The notes: generated by a model from the sequence alone, not told the origin. A DNA stretch of 64,000 nt from Fonsecaea monophora (GCF_001642475.1 NW_019174066.1:1-64000), one strand, 5' to 3'. Shown: positions 45,531 through 56,676, counted from the stretch's first letter. Made by a program: numbers and translations.

Positions 45531-45955
45531 ATGTCGGCATCGCTCGCGCCTGAATGCAACGAGGTCAAGGAGTAAGCTTTGGAGGATATCTTCAGCATTT
45601 GCGACAAGATACTAATCCGCAGCTAGGAGATATGACAGCTGCTTTCTGAAGTGGTATTCTGAGAGTAAGAGGCCTTTTCCTCTCGGCTGTTGCCTCCCCT
45701 ATTTATTTTTTTGCCACCAGCTGATCTGTCTGTGCTTCAGAATACATTCGAGGGAACTCGTCCACTGATGAATGCGAACCATTGTTCAAGCAGTATAAGA
45801 GTTGTCTGACCGTATGTGGGCTTCCCGGTCTCGCACTAGTCATGCGAATTCCTGACCATTTGCAGAAAGCCCTCAAGGACAAGGGCATCGACAGCATGCT
45901 TTCCGAAGCCCGAGAAGGCACAACCGAGACAGATGCAGAGCATTTAAAGCGATAG
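45531..45955 (+). CDS. MDM35: Mdm35 intermembrane-space twin CX9C protein
   Basis: Four small exons: 45531-45571, 45627-45664, 45741-45811, 45866-45955, encoding 79 residues. None is long enough to stand out as an open frame. The assembled protein starts MSASLAPECNEVKERYDSC and continues FLKWYSEKYIRGN, then ECEPLFKQYKSCLTKALKDK. Cys9-x9-Cys19 and Cys38-x9-Cys48 form the twin CX9C helix hairpin of Mdm35 (human TRIAP1). It acts in the mitochondrial intermembrane space as partner of Ups1/Ups2 phospholipid transfer proteins and is imported by Mia40. All three introns have good donors (GTAAGC, GTAAGA, GTATGT). The first acceptor must be the GCTAG at 45626; the earlier AG would create a stop. Confidence 0.9.
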
Positions 45956-46059
45956 CATCATGTCCCCGCCTCGATATGCGATACATGCTTCCAGCATCAG
46001 CAGCTCAGGACGATTACAATTATCAGATTTTCCAAGCATGCTTGGTTAGTCTTTCGACT

Positions 46060-46785
46060 CTACCTCTGCACCACGACATCACTCCTCAATACCCACTTCT
46101 CGCCCTTCTTGACCTCTTTGCCTTCATGCAGCAGGCAATCATCGCCGTGCTTGTGGAGGAGGGCCATCCCAGTCTCAAGTCCGACCACAATCGGTTCGGG
46201 AGGTCTGTCGCCCTTTCTCAGGGGTTCTGGATAGAACGCAGTCTCACCACCTTCGCATGTTGTAAGATAGATGAGGAGGGTCCAGGTAGTTTTGGCAGGT
46301 AGCTTTTGCTCGCCAAACTGTAATTTATTGCTCTCATCATAATGCTTGTCGAAGAATTGACCCGGCCGATACCGATACACTCTTATATTCGGATTCAGCC
46401 CGAGCACCGTGCCTCCCAAGACAGCCTGATCTTCGAAGGAGCTGACTAGATACTGCATCCCGGTGCAATCCCACAGCATCTCGGCGAATTTCGGGTCTTC
46501 AACCTGGAATCGATCATTGACTCGGGTCGCCTCCCCTCGCTTCGGTTTGCCCGGTGTCGTAGTCAAGGGTAAGGAAGAGAGGAAAGACACGTAGTTTCTG
46601 CATAGACTGGACGTGAACAGGTTTCGGATGACCAAGATCTGGCCAGGGACGACTGTCTCGATGAATAGGTGCTCCTGAGGAACGAGAGGTGCTAGAGGAG
46701 GCCAATCTGGCAGATGGGGCTTTGTTGGCTGAACATTGTCGCCCTTGGATGGAGGAGCAGCCTTCTGTTTGCTTCGCGGAGCCAT
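46060..46785 (-). CDS. 2-oxoglutarate/Fe(II) oxygenase, prolyl-4-hydroxylase-like
   Basis: 241 residues, single exon. A double-stranded beta-helix oxygenase: PNIRVYRYRPGQFFDKHYDES holds the HxD (H148, D150), then TLLIYLTTCEGGETAFY, and the distal H220 (LLHEG) with a likely 2-oxoglutarate-binding R234. Family members hydroxylate proline or other residues on target proteins; others oxidise small molecules. No signal peptide, so it is likely cytosolic or nuclear. It lies 105 bp past the MDM35 stop, facing it. Confidence 0.88.
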   Translation of the reverse strand: MAPRSKQKAAPPSKGDNVQPTKPHLPDWPPLAPLVPQEHLFIETVVPGQILVIRNLFTSSLCRNYVSFLSSLPLTTTPGKPKRGEATRVNDRFQVEDPKFAEMLWDCTGMQYLVSSFEDQAVLGGTVLGLNPNIRVYRYRPGQFFDKHYDESNKLQFGEQKLPAKTTWTLLIYLTTCEGGETAFYPEPLRKGDRPPEPIVVGLETGMALLHKHGDDCLLHEGKEVKKGEKWVLRSDVVVQR

Positions 46786-47219
46786 ACGAGGATGAGCACT
46801 ACGAGTACTCGTGTCTCCAGATGTAGTTGGCTGGAGTGACAGATCCTCAGTATTTGATCAGTTATGTAGGCCCAGTAAGATGGTGTTCCATCAAAGTTAG
46901 CGGGACCAAAGGTTCGCCCATCTCACTACAGGGCCGAAATGACTGTCGGACAATAAGGCGAAACAAGGCCACAAGTCGACGAGATTGTCTGGCTCCTCAT
47001 CGTAAAGGACCGAGTCCCGCAAGATGTCGAGAGAGAAATTCCCTGCCTTGTACGGCCTGTGATTGGCTGGCGCGGGACTGCGCTGTCCGCCTCCCGCCCG
47101 CCTCTCTTCGACTTTTACTTTTCCCATGAGAACTTTTGATCGTTTGGAGATTGCGCCGACCCTTCGACAGCAAACCTGACGGACTCGAGCTTAGTTTCCA
47201 GGATCTTGCAGACCTCGTA
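46786..47219. promoter_or_regulatory. Divergent promoter, oxygenase / FHL1
   Basis: 434 bp between outward starts. No motif assigned. Confidence 0.45.
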
Positions 47220-50200
47220 ATGTCGTCGCATGCCATTGCGACGTCGTCAAGAGGTCTGCCAGATCTCCCATCATGGACCGCTACATCGGATCTCCATGAG
47301 AACGACAGCGACCCCGACCATCACGATGAACAAGAACCACAGCACAGCAGCCCTCCCATAACGAGCCACCCTGCTTGGGACGATCTAGATGCTCAAACAC
47401 GGAATCACGCTGTAGGCAATCTGCTCGCGGCTCTGACCCCCGTCGGTCAGGCACAATCCCAAAGCCAGACCGCAACTGCGCCCGCCAGCACGGACATGGT
47501 TCCTTTGCCCGACCAGGGTCTCGATGCCTCTACTGGAGCGACGGCCACGGTCACGGCGACGGAAACAAGCAACGTCAAACTAGAGACAGACCCTGCTAGC
47601 CTGCTCCCTCCTCTCCCGCTACAGCATCCCGACGACTTTCTCACAGCCAGCGGCCTTCCTCCCCTGGCTCCTACGCTCTCGATGGATGCGTTCACACAAC
47701 CCTTACCGCTCCCAATGGGACCGGATGGTCTATTGACAACCTACGCGAACGACCCTCTACCAGCTGCTACCGCTCAAATCCCCCTCCCGGAACGAAGGGA
47801 AATCGAAGCCTTTGCAAAGATTGAGTTTGAAGATGGGAACTACTACATCACCACCTATGCATGTGAACTAGGCAGGGATGCTTTTGCGTACAGGGCTGCC
47901 CTTGCAAAAGCTGAAGAAGCGCGTCAGGCCGAGCAAGACCGTGCCCAGAGCTCGAGCGGCAGACGATCTGGTCTCTCCGAAGGGATAGGCCGACCTGGTG
48001 ACAGTCAAGTTCAAGGGAGTGTCGTCAGTGAAGCCGGTGGCTTTGGTGGTGTCGACGACGGTCTGGGTATGGACAATGAAAAAGGAGAGGATGGTCACCC
48101 CTTACACTCGCACTCGTCCGAAAGGTCTGCTGGTAGCGTCGTCAAACCTCAGGAAGTTCTCTACAATCCTCCTCTTGCTCCGTTCGACTACCACAAGATG
48201 GCAGAACGTCAAGCACAACTGGAGCAGGGCATTGACCCGGATCTAGACAATGAACAACCGGCGCCAGTAACGGCTGACCATATCCCAGACGCTCACAACT
48301 GTCCGCTCATTCCCATTCATGCGATGCGAAACCACCAAAAGTCTGAGTTGGAAAACCACAAGAGTATTTCACGGCGACACGTCAAGATTCAATGGGATTT
48401 CGACAAGGAGCGCTTTCAGATGAAAGTCATGGGTAGAAATGGCGCTTTCTTGGACGATGTGTATCTTCCGCGCGGTCAGATACGGCCTCTTCGTGACGGT
48501 TCAAAAATACAGATATCGAATGTCTGGATGACCTTCAAACTGCCGAAGCAAGAATCGGAGACGCCGAGCGATGCGTCAGGCCACGAAGAGGCTGATCGGA
48601 CCCCTTCTCGACCACGGAGCATTTCCCCAATTTCGATTGAACAAGACAGGAGCGTGTCGCCCGCAAAGGCCGGCAGGGGCAAGACAAAGATTATCCTGAA
48701 TACCATAGAGAAGCCACCAGCAGTGATTGCGGAACCTATTCTCGGACCTGATGGCCAGCCTCTGCCTCCGAAAAGGCGAGGACCTGGGAGACCGCCGAAG
48801 GATGGAATCATGTCGACTCGAGAAAGAAAAGAACGAGAAAAGGCAGCTAAGCTTGCAGAAGCAAAGGCCGCAAACGGAGGCAAGACCCCGCCACCCATGA
48901 TGCGAGGCCCGAAGCCTCCCAGGCCAATCACACAAGAGGAAGAAATTGCAATCGAATCCAAGCCGGAGAAGAGGAAATACAAGAAACGAAAGCGGATTGG
49001 AGAAGACGGTGATATCATTCAGTCAATCGAGGGTGGTGAGGCCGATCTGCCTAGCGAACCCGAGAAACCGCCACCAGTCAAGAAAGCCAGGTCGAAATCC
49101 CCAAGTCCAGATTATCCCCCTGCAGAAAGCTTGACAGAAGAACAGCTCGCCAGGCCATCTGAACCCTATGCTCGACTGATCTACGACATCCTGCTTGATA
49201 TCCACCCCAAAGCTCTTCCTCTGAAGCAGATCTACCGTGCCTTGAAGTTGAAATTCCCGTTCTTTGTGCATAGAGTGGACTCCGAAGGGTGGCAGAGCAG
49301 CGTCCGTCACAACCTGAATCAAGAATGGAACAAGCTCTTCGAAAAGGGCGAGAAGGAAGGCAAAGGCTTTGCGTGGAAAGCAATCCCAGGAGCTCTACAA
49401 CCCCAAGCGGAGAGGAGGCGGGCAGCCCAGCAAGCAGCCGCCTCCAAACCAAAACCTGCACCAGCGCCACGCCAAAATGTACCGCAAGGTCCCCCTCAAA
49501 TGCTGAATTGGCAGAATAGCACACCATATCCTCAACAGAACGGGATGCCTCCTCAAGGACACGCTCCGCCTTTCTACGGACAAGGTCCACACGGATCTAT
49601 GCCGCCGCCTTCAAACGGGATGCCGTGGCCACCTCCACCAGGAGCGGTGCCGCCGTCGGCCACAACATATTCTGCCGGTCAGAACCGCCCTTTCTATCCG
49701 CCGTCGCAACCAGGACAGCCACCCTTCCCATCACAACCTGGAACTTTGCAATCGGGTCCTGCGCAACCCATGCATCCCACAAGCCAGGGACCTCATCCTT
49801 CCCCAAGTGCAATCGCAACACCAACTCCTACGGCAGTCCCACCCGTCCTCACTAGCTCTTCAGCATCCCGAAACATGCCTTGCACCCTCGATGGTCTCAT
49901 AACCATCAAGAAGTTCGAGAGTGCCATGCTCGAACAAGTTTCTCCCGCAAGAGTCGAGCACTGGCAGAAGATATTTGCGTCGGCTACGCGAAGATTATTG
50001 CATGGCCACCCAGAGTCTCTGATGCCCGGCGGCCATACCATCGAAGAAGAGACGATCATGGGGCACATTCAAAATTTCATCCGGCGTTTCAAGAATCCCA
50101 ATTTCGCAGGATTCTCCCGCACTGGCTCGCCCGCGCCAGCTAGCTCGGTCAATGCAGGCACTCGGAACGGCACGCCACACGTTGCTTCACCTATGACCAC

Positions 50201-50384
50201 TACGCCAGGTCCTTCTCATACTGCTTCCTCAGGAGGTGTAAAGACTGCACTGCAAGTCCAATCAGTACAAGGTGAACCCTCGGTGCCTCCAATGGACAAG
50301 GAGGGAGATACTATTGAGCCGTCGACGTTGACTCCTTCGGCCGACTCCCAACCTGTAACTCAGGGAGCGACATCCCAAGCTTGA
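47220..50384 (+). CDS. FHL1: Fhl1-type FHA and forkhead transcription factor
   Basis: 1,054 residues in one exon; the first ATG in frame is at 47220. In yeast, Fhl1 activates ribosomal protein genes with Ifh1. Two pieces of one FHA domain are visible: FAKIEFEDGNYYITTY plus ELGRD near residues 196-220, and SISRRHVKIQWDFDKERF to VWMTFKLP near 381-441, separated by some 160 low-complexity residues. A basic, AT-hook-like KRRGPGRPPKDG follows. The forkhead domain spans about residues 647-723 (YARLIYDILLDIHPKALPL, GWQSSVRHNLNQEWNKLFEK). The C-terminus is rich in Pro, Gln and Gly. Architecture matches Pezizomycotina Fhl1 rather than Fkh1/2, where FHA is uninterrupted. Confidence 0.9.
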   Translation: MSSHAIATSSRGLPDLPSWTATSDLHENDSDPDHHDEQEPQHSSPPITSHPAWDDLDAQTRNHAVGNLLAALTPVGQAQSQSQTATAPASTDMVPLPDQGLDASTGATATVTATETSNVKLETDPASLLPPLPLQHPDDFLTASGLPPLAPTLSMDAFTQPLPLPMGPDGLLTTYANDPLPAATAQIPLPERREIEAFAKIEFEDGNYYITTYACELGRDAFAYRAALAKAEEARQAEQDRAQSSSGRRSGLSEGIGRPGDSQVQGSVVSEAGGFGGVDDGLGMDNEKGEDGHPLHSHSSERSAGSVVKPQEVLYNPPLAPFDYHKMAERQAQLEQGIDPDLDNEQPAPVTADHIPDAHNCPLIPIHAMRNHQKSELENHKSISRRHVKIQWDFDKERFQMKVMGRNGAFLDDVYLPRGQIRPLRDGSKIQISNVWMTFKLPKQESETPSDASGHEEADRTPSRPRSISPISIEQDRSVSPAKAGRGKTKIILNTIEKPPAVIAEPILGPDGQPLPPKRRGPGRPPKDGIMSTRERKEREKAAKLAEAKAANGGKTPPPMMRGPKPPRPITQEEEIAIESKPEKRKYKKRKRIGEDGDIIQSIEGGEADLPSEPEKPPPVKKARSKSPSPDYPPAESLTEEQLARPSEPYARLIYDILLDIHPKALPLKQIYRALKLKFPFFVHRVDSEGWQSSVRHNLNQEWNKLFEKGEKEGKGFAWKAIPGALQPQAERRRAAQQAAASKPKPAPAPRQNVPQGPPQMLNWQNSTPYPQQNGMPPQGHAPPFYGQGPHGSMPPPSNGMPWPPPPGAVPPSATTYSAGQNRPFYPPSQPGQPPFPSQPGTLQSGPAQPMHPTSQGPHPSPSAIATPTPTAVPPVLTSSSASRNMPCTLDGLITIKKFESAMLEQVSPARVEHWQKIFASATRRLLHGHPESLMPGGHTIEEETIMGHIQNFIRRFKNPNFAGFSRTGSPAPASSVNAGTRNGTPHVASPMTTTPGPSHTASSGGVKTALQVQSVQGEPSVPPMDKEGDTIEPSTLTPSADSQPVTQGATSQA

Positions 50385-51433
50385 AGAGAGATGCGCTATT
50401 GGTGCTGGAGGGGAGTGGATCTTGTTGCTTTCGTGATGATTGTCAGAGTGCAGGAAGAGTTGTCATCCTGACTTCTCTCTTTGTCTGCAGCATGGTTGGT
50501 AATACTAATGATACCCTCGGCGTTCAAGCTTTGTTCGACTTTGACTTCCCTTTTCAGGACTATGGATCATCTGGGTACAGCATTACCGCAGTGTCTCGCG
50601 TGAATGAATGCACATTGAGACGAAAAAGCGAGATGAGTGCATTGCAACATTGGGCGATGTTCATGGATCGTCTCATATAACGTTACAGAACAGGAGCATT
50701 CTCCGCTACAAATTTCATGTTGATTAACCAGTGAATGAGTGAATGATGTATCGATCCAAATGGTCTGGCGATTGGCGCCTGGCGTCCAGGATGCTCGGGA
50801 CTTGATTACGGCGCCGCGTCTCGACGCGCACGGCGAGCGGCGAGCGGCGAGCACCTCGGATTTTGGTCATAAAAAAGGATACGAAGCAGGATCTGGGACG
50901 TTTGAAAATGAAGTCCGCTTAGAGGATCCAGTTGCTGCATATTACTGCTTTCCCCTAGAAAAATAATGGATTGAACCTTTCCGATCTCACGTCTTTCGAA
51001 CCAGTCAATTGCTTCAGTTTCTTCGCAGTCTCAAGTCTGTTCTGTCTACTCCGTACACTGCTCTTCGTCCATCTAGATAACATCACCCCGATTCCCTCAT
51101 TGGTTTCCCTCATCCCGCTATCTAGGTAATATGAAGTACCTTCGGCGGGACTTGACCACATCGATGTGACCCCGAGTGAGTCTCGCCCTAGGTTCCATTT
51201 CTCACAAAACACACCCTCGATTCTTGCGACAACAGATGATCTAGGCAGGTACGTGGATAGATTGAATTTGTAGCGCCTATGTATGTATAGATAGGAAGGG
51301 GGGAAGGGCATCACGAACAAGACTGTGCACGGAGGCCATCTGTATCTGGCTTTCTTTCTTCTGAAGACCACACCGAAGGGTGGACGCTATTTGTGTTTTC
51401 TTTCTTCCACTCTACTGGGTTGGCGCGCAGAAC
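50385..51433. other. Intergenic between convergent genes
   Basis: FHL1 and the prenylcysteine-oxidase-like gene point towards each other. Only a small CGGCGAG repeat at 50831-50852 stands out. Confidence 0.5.
50831..50852. repeat. Three tandem CGGCGAG units
   Basis: Three exact 7-bp units in a GC-rich patch; no coding role seen. Confidence 0.8.
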
Positions 51434-53218
51434 TCAACTCTGACCACGTTCTTCAAGCAGATTCTGGACCACGAGGCGGGCGACGTTCATTCCTGCAAGA
51501 GCAGAAGTCTCCATGGTCGAGATGAAGGATTCCATGCCGGAGAGGTAGTAGACTCCGTCCGAGGTGCCGCGCGAGGAGCACGACTCAGTGGAGCACAGGG
51601 TGAAGTTATCAAACGTCGTCCGAGGCGTCTCGTAAGGGTAGCTGTGCCAGTGTTTCTCGTGGAGCCAAGTGATCTCAGACTTGGGGAGCTTGGCGAGAGA
51701 ATCGTCGTGTTTGTTTTCAGGCTCCGGAGTGTATGGGAAGCCGAGCAACGACGAAAGGAACGTCCCCGTCAAGGGTGCCGGTGAAAATATTTTGTACAGA
51801 TACTGTGTGTCGCGTTCGGCTCCGACCTCTCCAGATTCGGCAGGCAGCTGCGTGCAGTTTGATGTCGGTCCGCAAAAGCTCCCGTCTGTCTCTGGATGCA
51901 GAACCCGGAGCGTGCTTATCGACCAGAATCCGGCCGGCCCAACGGCATCGACGCCCCGATGCGAACCCAGTTCGTCTGACAATTCCGGAGAGAGTGTGGT
52001 GAGGACGGACGAAGGAACGTCTGCATGAGATTCGAGTCCGAAGAATGACGGGGAAAGGCGACGGGGAGAGGTGAGCAAGGTCACGTATAGCGAAACGTAG
52101 GGAATTCTCTCCGGCGTGTTGAGAGGCGGTGGTGTAAAGGTGATATTGGAAAATTGATATGGAGCTGCGAGGATGACCGTGTCGTACTCGTGGCTGTATT
52201 CCTTCGTACGCGGTCTATTGATTTCGTCATCGGCAATCTCGAGCTGGAATATCCCTTTCTTTTCATCCTTGTTGACAGCAGTAATTGTTGTATTCAAGAA
52301 GATCTCATCTGCCGTACTCCTCACCATCTCATCAAAGATCTGCCAATTGCCGTCCTCGACGGCCATTGCTCCCTCAATGGCCATGCATACCAATGTTTCC
52401 AATCCGTGGATGCCGCCCAGGTTGCTCGCGTAGTTCACCCGTGTGCTTGCCTGGATGATTTCACGAGAAAACAGATCGCCCACCTTGGCATTCTGCAAAA
52501 CCTCCTTCCCTGTCAAGCCGGTATATGCATCCAGTCCTGTAGCTCCCACGGCCTCTGCTATCGAGCGAAATGGAAATATTGGTTCATCGTAAAACTTCAA
52601 GAATTCACCGACTGCTTTCTTGGTCGCCTGCCGCGTCCGTATGGGTGCGAGTCCATATTTCCAGAGAAGTTTGGCAATGTCCCACCATCCTCTCCATGAT
52701 CCCCTGTCCTCATCATCATCATCTCTCTCTGCCTTGAAAACGAAGTCTTTCCCATCCCAAATGCCCAATTCGTACTTTGAATCAGGTGCAGATTCGTATA
52801 TCTTGACGGCAGAAGTTAACCCAAAATCTCGCGTAGCATTGTATAAAATATGGTTTATCTTGACAAATATGCTTGCTCCGAGTTCGACCGGGTAACGGGA
52901 GTCATTTAGGGCATTGACCGTGGTAGTCCGGCCACCGATGTAGGGATTGGAGTCGAAAACGGTGATATGTATCGGAGTATTTTCAGGTAGCGGGTAGAGC
53001 TGCTGGGAGAATTTGTGAAGGTGATAGGATGCAGAGGAGCCACCGGGGCCTGCGCCGATGATTGCTATTCGGTGGGAAGGACTTGAACCTGGGCTCAGTA
53101 GAGTCTGTGAATTCTCAGTAGCGACAACCAGGGATTGGAAGCGAAGGAATGTGACGATAGTGTACGCCAATACAATTTTGTATAGCATTTCGAACACAGT
53201 TGTGCGTCTTAGAGACAA
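51434..53218 (-). CDS. Prenylcysteine oxidase-like secretory flavoprotein
   Basis: 594 residues, single exon; an in-frame start at MLYKIV (codon 11) gives a better signal peptide. The hydrophobic N-terminus is followed by RIAIIGAGPGGSSASYHL, the FAD Rossmann fold, and IHITVFDSNPYIGGRTTTV, then the prenylcysteine lyase/oxidase domain (ASNLGGIHGLETLVCMA, YDTVILAAPYQFSNI). Many N-glycosylation sequons suggest the secretory or vacuolar lumen. Animal PCYOX1 cleaves prenylcysteines from degraded prenylated proteins; the fungal enzyme may do so for mating-pheromone or Ras turnover products, which is inference. Two CACGTG boxes stand about 300 bp upstream. Confidence 0.88.
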   Translation of the reverse strand: MSLRRTTVFEMLYKIVLAYTIVTFLRFQSLVVATENSQTLLSPGSSPSHRIAIIGAGPGGSSASYHLHKFSQQLYPLPENTPIHITVFDSNPYIGGRTTTVNALNDSRYPVELGASIFVKINHILYNATRDFGLTSAVKIYESAPDSKYELGIWDGKDFVFKAERDDDDEDRGSWRGWWDIAKLLWKYGLAPIRTRQATKKAVGEFLKFYDEPIFPFRSIAEAVGATGLDAYTGLTGKEVLQNAKVGDLFSREIIQASTRVNYASNLGGIHGLETLVCMAIEGAMAVEDGNWQIFDEMVRSTADEIFLNTTITAVNKDEKKGIFQLEIADDEINRPRTKEYSHEYDTVILAAPYQFSNITFTPPPLNTPERIPYVSLYVTLLTSPRRLSPSFFGLESHADVPSSVLTTLSPELSDELGSHRGVDAVGPAGFWSISTLRVLHPETDGSFCGPTSNCTQLPAESGEVGAERDTQYLYKIFSPAPLTGTFLSSLLGFPYTPEPENKHDDSLAKLPKSEITWLHEKHWHSYPYETPRTTFDNFTLCSTESCSSRGTSDGVYYLSGMESFISTMETSALAGMNVARLVVQNLLEERGQS

Positions 53219-54468
53219 TGTTTAACAGAGGAAGCTAGTTACATGGCTCGTGGAACGATTTGGGGTTTCTAAAGAGGTAAGCAGGTTCGCTTGAGGGCAC
53301 TTCTTGGGTCGCAGTTTGTCAGATGCGCAAGCACCTGATCGCTCGACCTTTCGTACACGCCGAGGAATCTGGTCACGAAGATTGGTATCGTAGTGTACAG
53401 CTTAGGGATAGGTTTGGTTCATTAGGATCGCACCGCTGCAAGACTGCATATTGATAGATGAAGTGCGAATCATTCTAGACGAGGCTGGCAAGGCTGGTCG
53501 ACATTGATACTACAGTCACGTGAAATTGAGCTGTGGCCAGAGTCACGTGGGTTTTGTCCAATAGGATTTGTGTTTGGCTTACTGCCCTAGCCAGCACGCA
53601 GCCTTAAATTGTACGAGTTACACGTCGAGGCGTCCATCCTTTTTCAACCCCTGAAGCCTTGGAATTCCGTTTCCTGGTCCCCCCTTTTTACAGCTCCAGA
53701 ACTAGCCAATAGCCAACGTGTCAATTGAGCCTCCTGCATCTTCTCCTCGTATTCACTTCATGATGTTGCCGCCCTCGGACATTGTGTGCCACCAGTTCTG
53801 GCCAGATTGGTGTCCTCTAGCAAATATTGCAATGCCAGAAGTGCTTGGCTGTGGTGGCTGTGGCAAATGGACTGGTCTGGGCAAACGAAACACCAGTCGA
53901 CCCATTTCTATTGGTGCAGGATGAACCTGGTGAGTACGAGAAGGCTTCAAGAAGCTTGGAAGGGCTTGAATCATCACGGCAATGCGGTAACATGGATGTG
54001 GATGTGGATCTCCGAACTCTCCGTTGGTCAAATGGTGCCGCAGAGCCTCCTGATCCAGATCATACCTACTTCCTGTGTTTCCATCCCACAAAGGTTCGGG
54101 GCAAATGCCGACCATCACGAGGGACTCGGTACAGTTTGCAAGGGGTATCCATCCCCGGTGGGCAAGTCAACTCTCAATCAGGGGATCCAGAAAGCACAGC
54201 CTCATCGTTATCGGCCGTTGTGATTCGACCAGCAAGCAGACATTCCTGATTCATACGTCTCAGCCTGATGCTTCGTCATGTACCCCCCTTGTTCGATGGC
54301 TTGGAGCCATAGTTCTGTTCGTGTCATGTTGAACCGGAATCAATATTGCGTCGCCGCAACCCACAACTTCGTTTTCCATTGCAGGGTTGTTTGTCCATAA
54401 ATGGTCATCTCACCCCTTCCGTTTGCCATGTCGGCTGATTCAATGAAGTCTCTGTGATCACTTTTGCC
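53219..54468. other. Intergenic, divergent promoter side
   Basis: CACGTG at 53517-53522 and 53544-53549. A 140-codon plus-strand frame at 53827-54249 is the longest ORF; it has no known domain and I do not support it. Confidence 0.5.
53517..53549. promoter_or_regulatory. Pair of CACGTG boxes
   Basis: Two E-boxes 27 bp apart, the first within TCACGTGA. They could bind Cbf1-, Pho4- or SREBP-type bHLH factors; the direction of control is unknown. Confidence 0.4.
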
Positions 54469-56676
54469 ATGGCTTTCTACTTCTGTGTTACCCTGTTGAA
54501 GCATACCTTGCTTGCACTTCTACTTATCGTCAGCCTTACGACAAAAGCACATGCGGCAGACTTTGACCAATGTAAAGCCAAAGTGCTTGTCGATATAGAC
54601 AGAGGCACTATCGAAAGGTAAGTCTCCCACACCTCTATCCCAAGATATTTGGAGATTCGTAACCTGATCATACACGTTTCTCAATGTAGCACCTATCATT
54701 TCGATATTGTTTACCACGGCCCGCTTCGTGGTATCGATCCGTCGTATCGAAACGAGACACTAGCCCTGACCGTCGATGGCTGCATTGCTGCGTGTGGCTC
54801 GGGTCCAGATCTGTGGGATGCTTTCACCGTCTTCCAGATTCTGACGACATGGATTCTGCCGAGTGTTAGCCTGATTGCCCAGCTGCCCTGGGAGTCGCTC
54901 AATATTCGCAAGAGAAGGAATCTCGAGGCATTGCTGAACTGGATTGGCGCTCCGTCTGCAAGCTTGACCACAACCATCTTCAACATATACATGATCAAGA
55001 AATGCCACGAAGTAGCCAGAGCGTCGCCGCCGACCGCCCGAATGGACGACGCCATGTATATCTTGAGCTGTATCAATCAGTACCAATATCCTGGAATGTT
55101 GCCTGCCCCGCGGCCCGTTGGTCGTCTCGAGAACCAGAGCCTGCGAGACCGACTTCGACGGCTGAAGAAATTGGTGACGAGGGGAACGCATCCCAAGCCG
55201 GTGGATGGTTCCAGTAATTCAGAAGAAGAACCTGCATCTACCGTGAGAAATCGCAACAGAGCACTATTGCAAGGAGTCTTCCGGCAACTCAAATTGTCTG
55301 CGCACGGTCCACATGCCGACCAACAAGAGCTCCAAGCACGACTCGCAGAGCTCAACGCCACTCTTGCGTACCACCTGCGCCTCAACCGTAGGAAGGGCGT
55401 GTGGCCTCTCGCGCTCAACATCTTATGGTTCGGCGTCTCCTTGATCATCTCGGTCGCGGTGGCTTTTGCCGACCTTGGTGACAACACCACCGCACACTCG
55501 CTCGCGCTCGGACTTCTACTGTCGTGGATCCCCTCGTTGGTGGTGATGGCAATCATTGATCGAAACCCCACGAACTCGAGTCGGTGCCAGGAGCTCATCG
55601 AACGATGGTTGTACAACGTTGAACAAGTCGTTGAGGCACAAAGGCGGCGAGAGCTCATCAGAAACGCAGCTAATGCAGCCACACAACCTCCCCAAGCGGA
55701 AGACACTGGTGCCGCCCAGCCACCATCGGCGGGACAGGGTGAGGAAGCACAGCATGGGGAAGCACAGCAAGAAGCAGAAGCCGATGAGCTAGTCCTATGG
55801 AGTAGAGCTCTCGAACTCAGACGACCTGGAGTGCGACGTCGATATGGTATCGGGCATTTTGTTGGTCAGGGACGCTATCTGAGATACTGCGGCGTCGCCA
55901 ATGCTGCGCTTATGCAATACGAACACGCGGGTGACGACCTCGATAGCCTCAATCTTGACGACCCGGCCGATTTCGAAGCCGAGCTGACAAAACGGCCGTA
56001 CTCGTGGTTCATCATATGGGTGTGCAGCGAGGTGATTGTTGGCGGTAAGTCGTTCCGTTTCTGGATGCAGTGTCTGGGTCAGGACACATGATGAGCAATG
56101 CCCAATCTCGTCTACCGCTTTTGTACCTTATCCTGCACAACTTATCCCTCTAGCTACGTGACAAAATACTGACGCTTGTCTTTTTCAGTCAGTTTTGGCA
56201 TGGCATTTATGGTGTCGTTCAATACACCAACGATAGGGCTGGGGTGCCGCTCCGGGCTCTACTCGATATGGTACATCCTGAGCTCGCTATCATGGCTCGT
56301 ACTGCTGGCCATCCAAGAGCCATGGCGCTGGCTGCAACAGCTCATGCTGTTACCCAACTTGCTGGCGGTCTTGTCACTGTTCGTCATCACATTGTCCCAG
56401 GTGCTCGGCTTGCTGAACGGGTGTCTGTGCAAGTCGAGCACGTTCGGCAGCTCTGCGTTTGGCGGCTACATGGACTTTGAGGGTTCCCTCTTCTACCGCA
56501 AGGCGTACGATGTGACGGTGGTTTGGGCCACGGCTGCCGGCATCGGATTTCTCACCTCGTTCACCGTCATCGCCTGGGCCATGCGGCGATGGAGCAAGAG
56601 CTCGCCGTTGTGGCGGATCCAGGAGAATGGCGGGCCCGAAGCTGGCTCGGATATCTCGCTGGAATGGATCAGATGA
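54469..56676 (+). CDS. Polytopic fungal membrane protein, function unknown
   Basis: Exons 54469-54617, 54690-56044, 56189-56676 encode 663 residues. The first exon gives a signal peptide (LLALLLIVSLTTKAHA). The lumenal part carries DGCIAACGSGPDLW. Then TM-like stretches: WILPSVSLIAQL, a paired segment at about residue 300 (LNILWFGVSLIISVAVAF, LGLLLSWIPSLVVMAII), an acidic/Ala-Gln-rich cytosolic loop, and four more helices in the last exon (AFMVSFNTPTIGLG, WYILSSLSWLVLLAI, LLPNLLAVLSLFVITL, VVWATAAGIGFLTSF). This matches a common fungal membrane family without a known activity. Confidence 0.8.

Noticed and set aside
53827..54249. 140-codon ORF with several cysteines
   Set aside because: No recognisable family or clear splice partners; overlapping frames of similar length exist on both strands.
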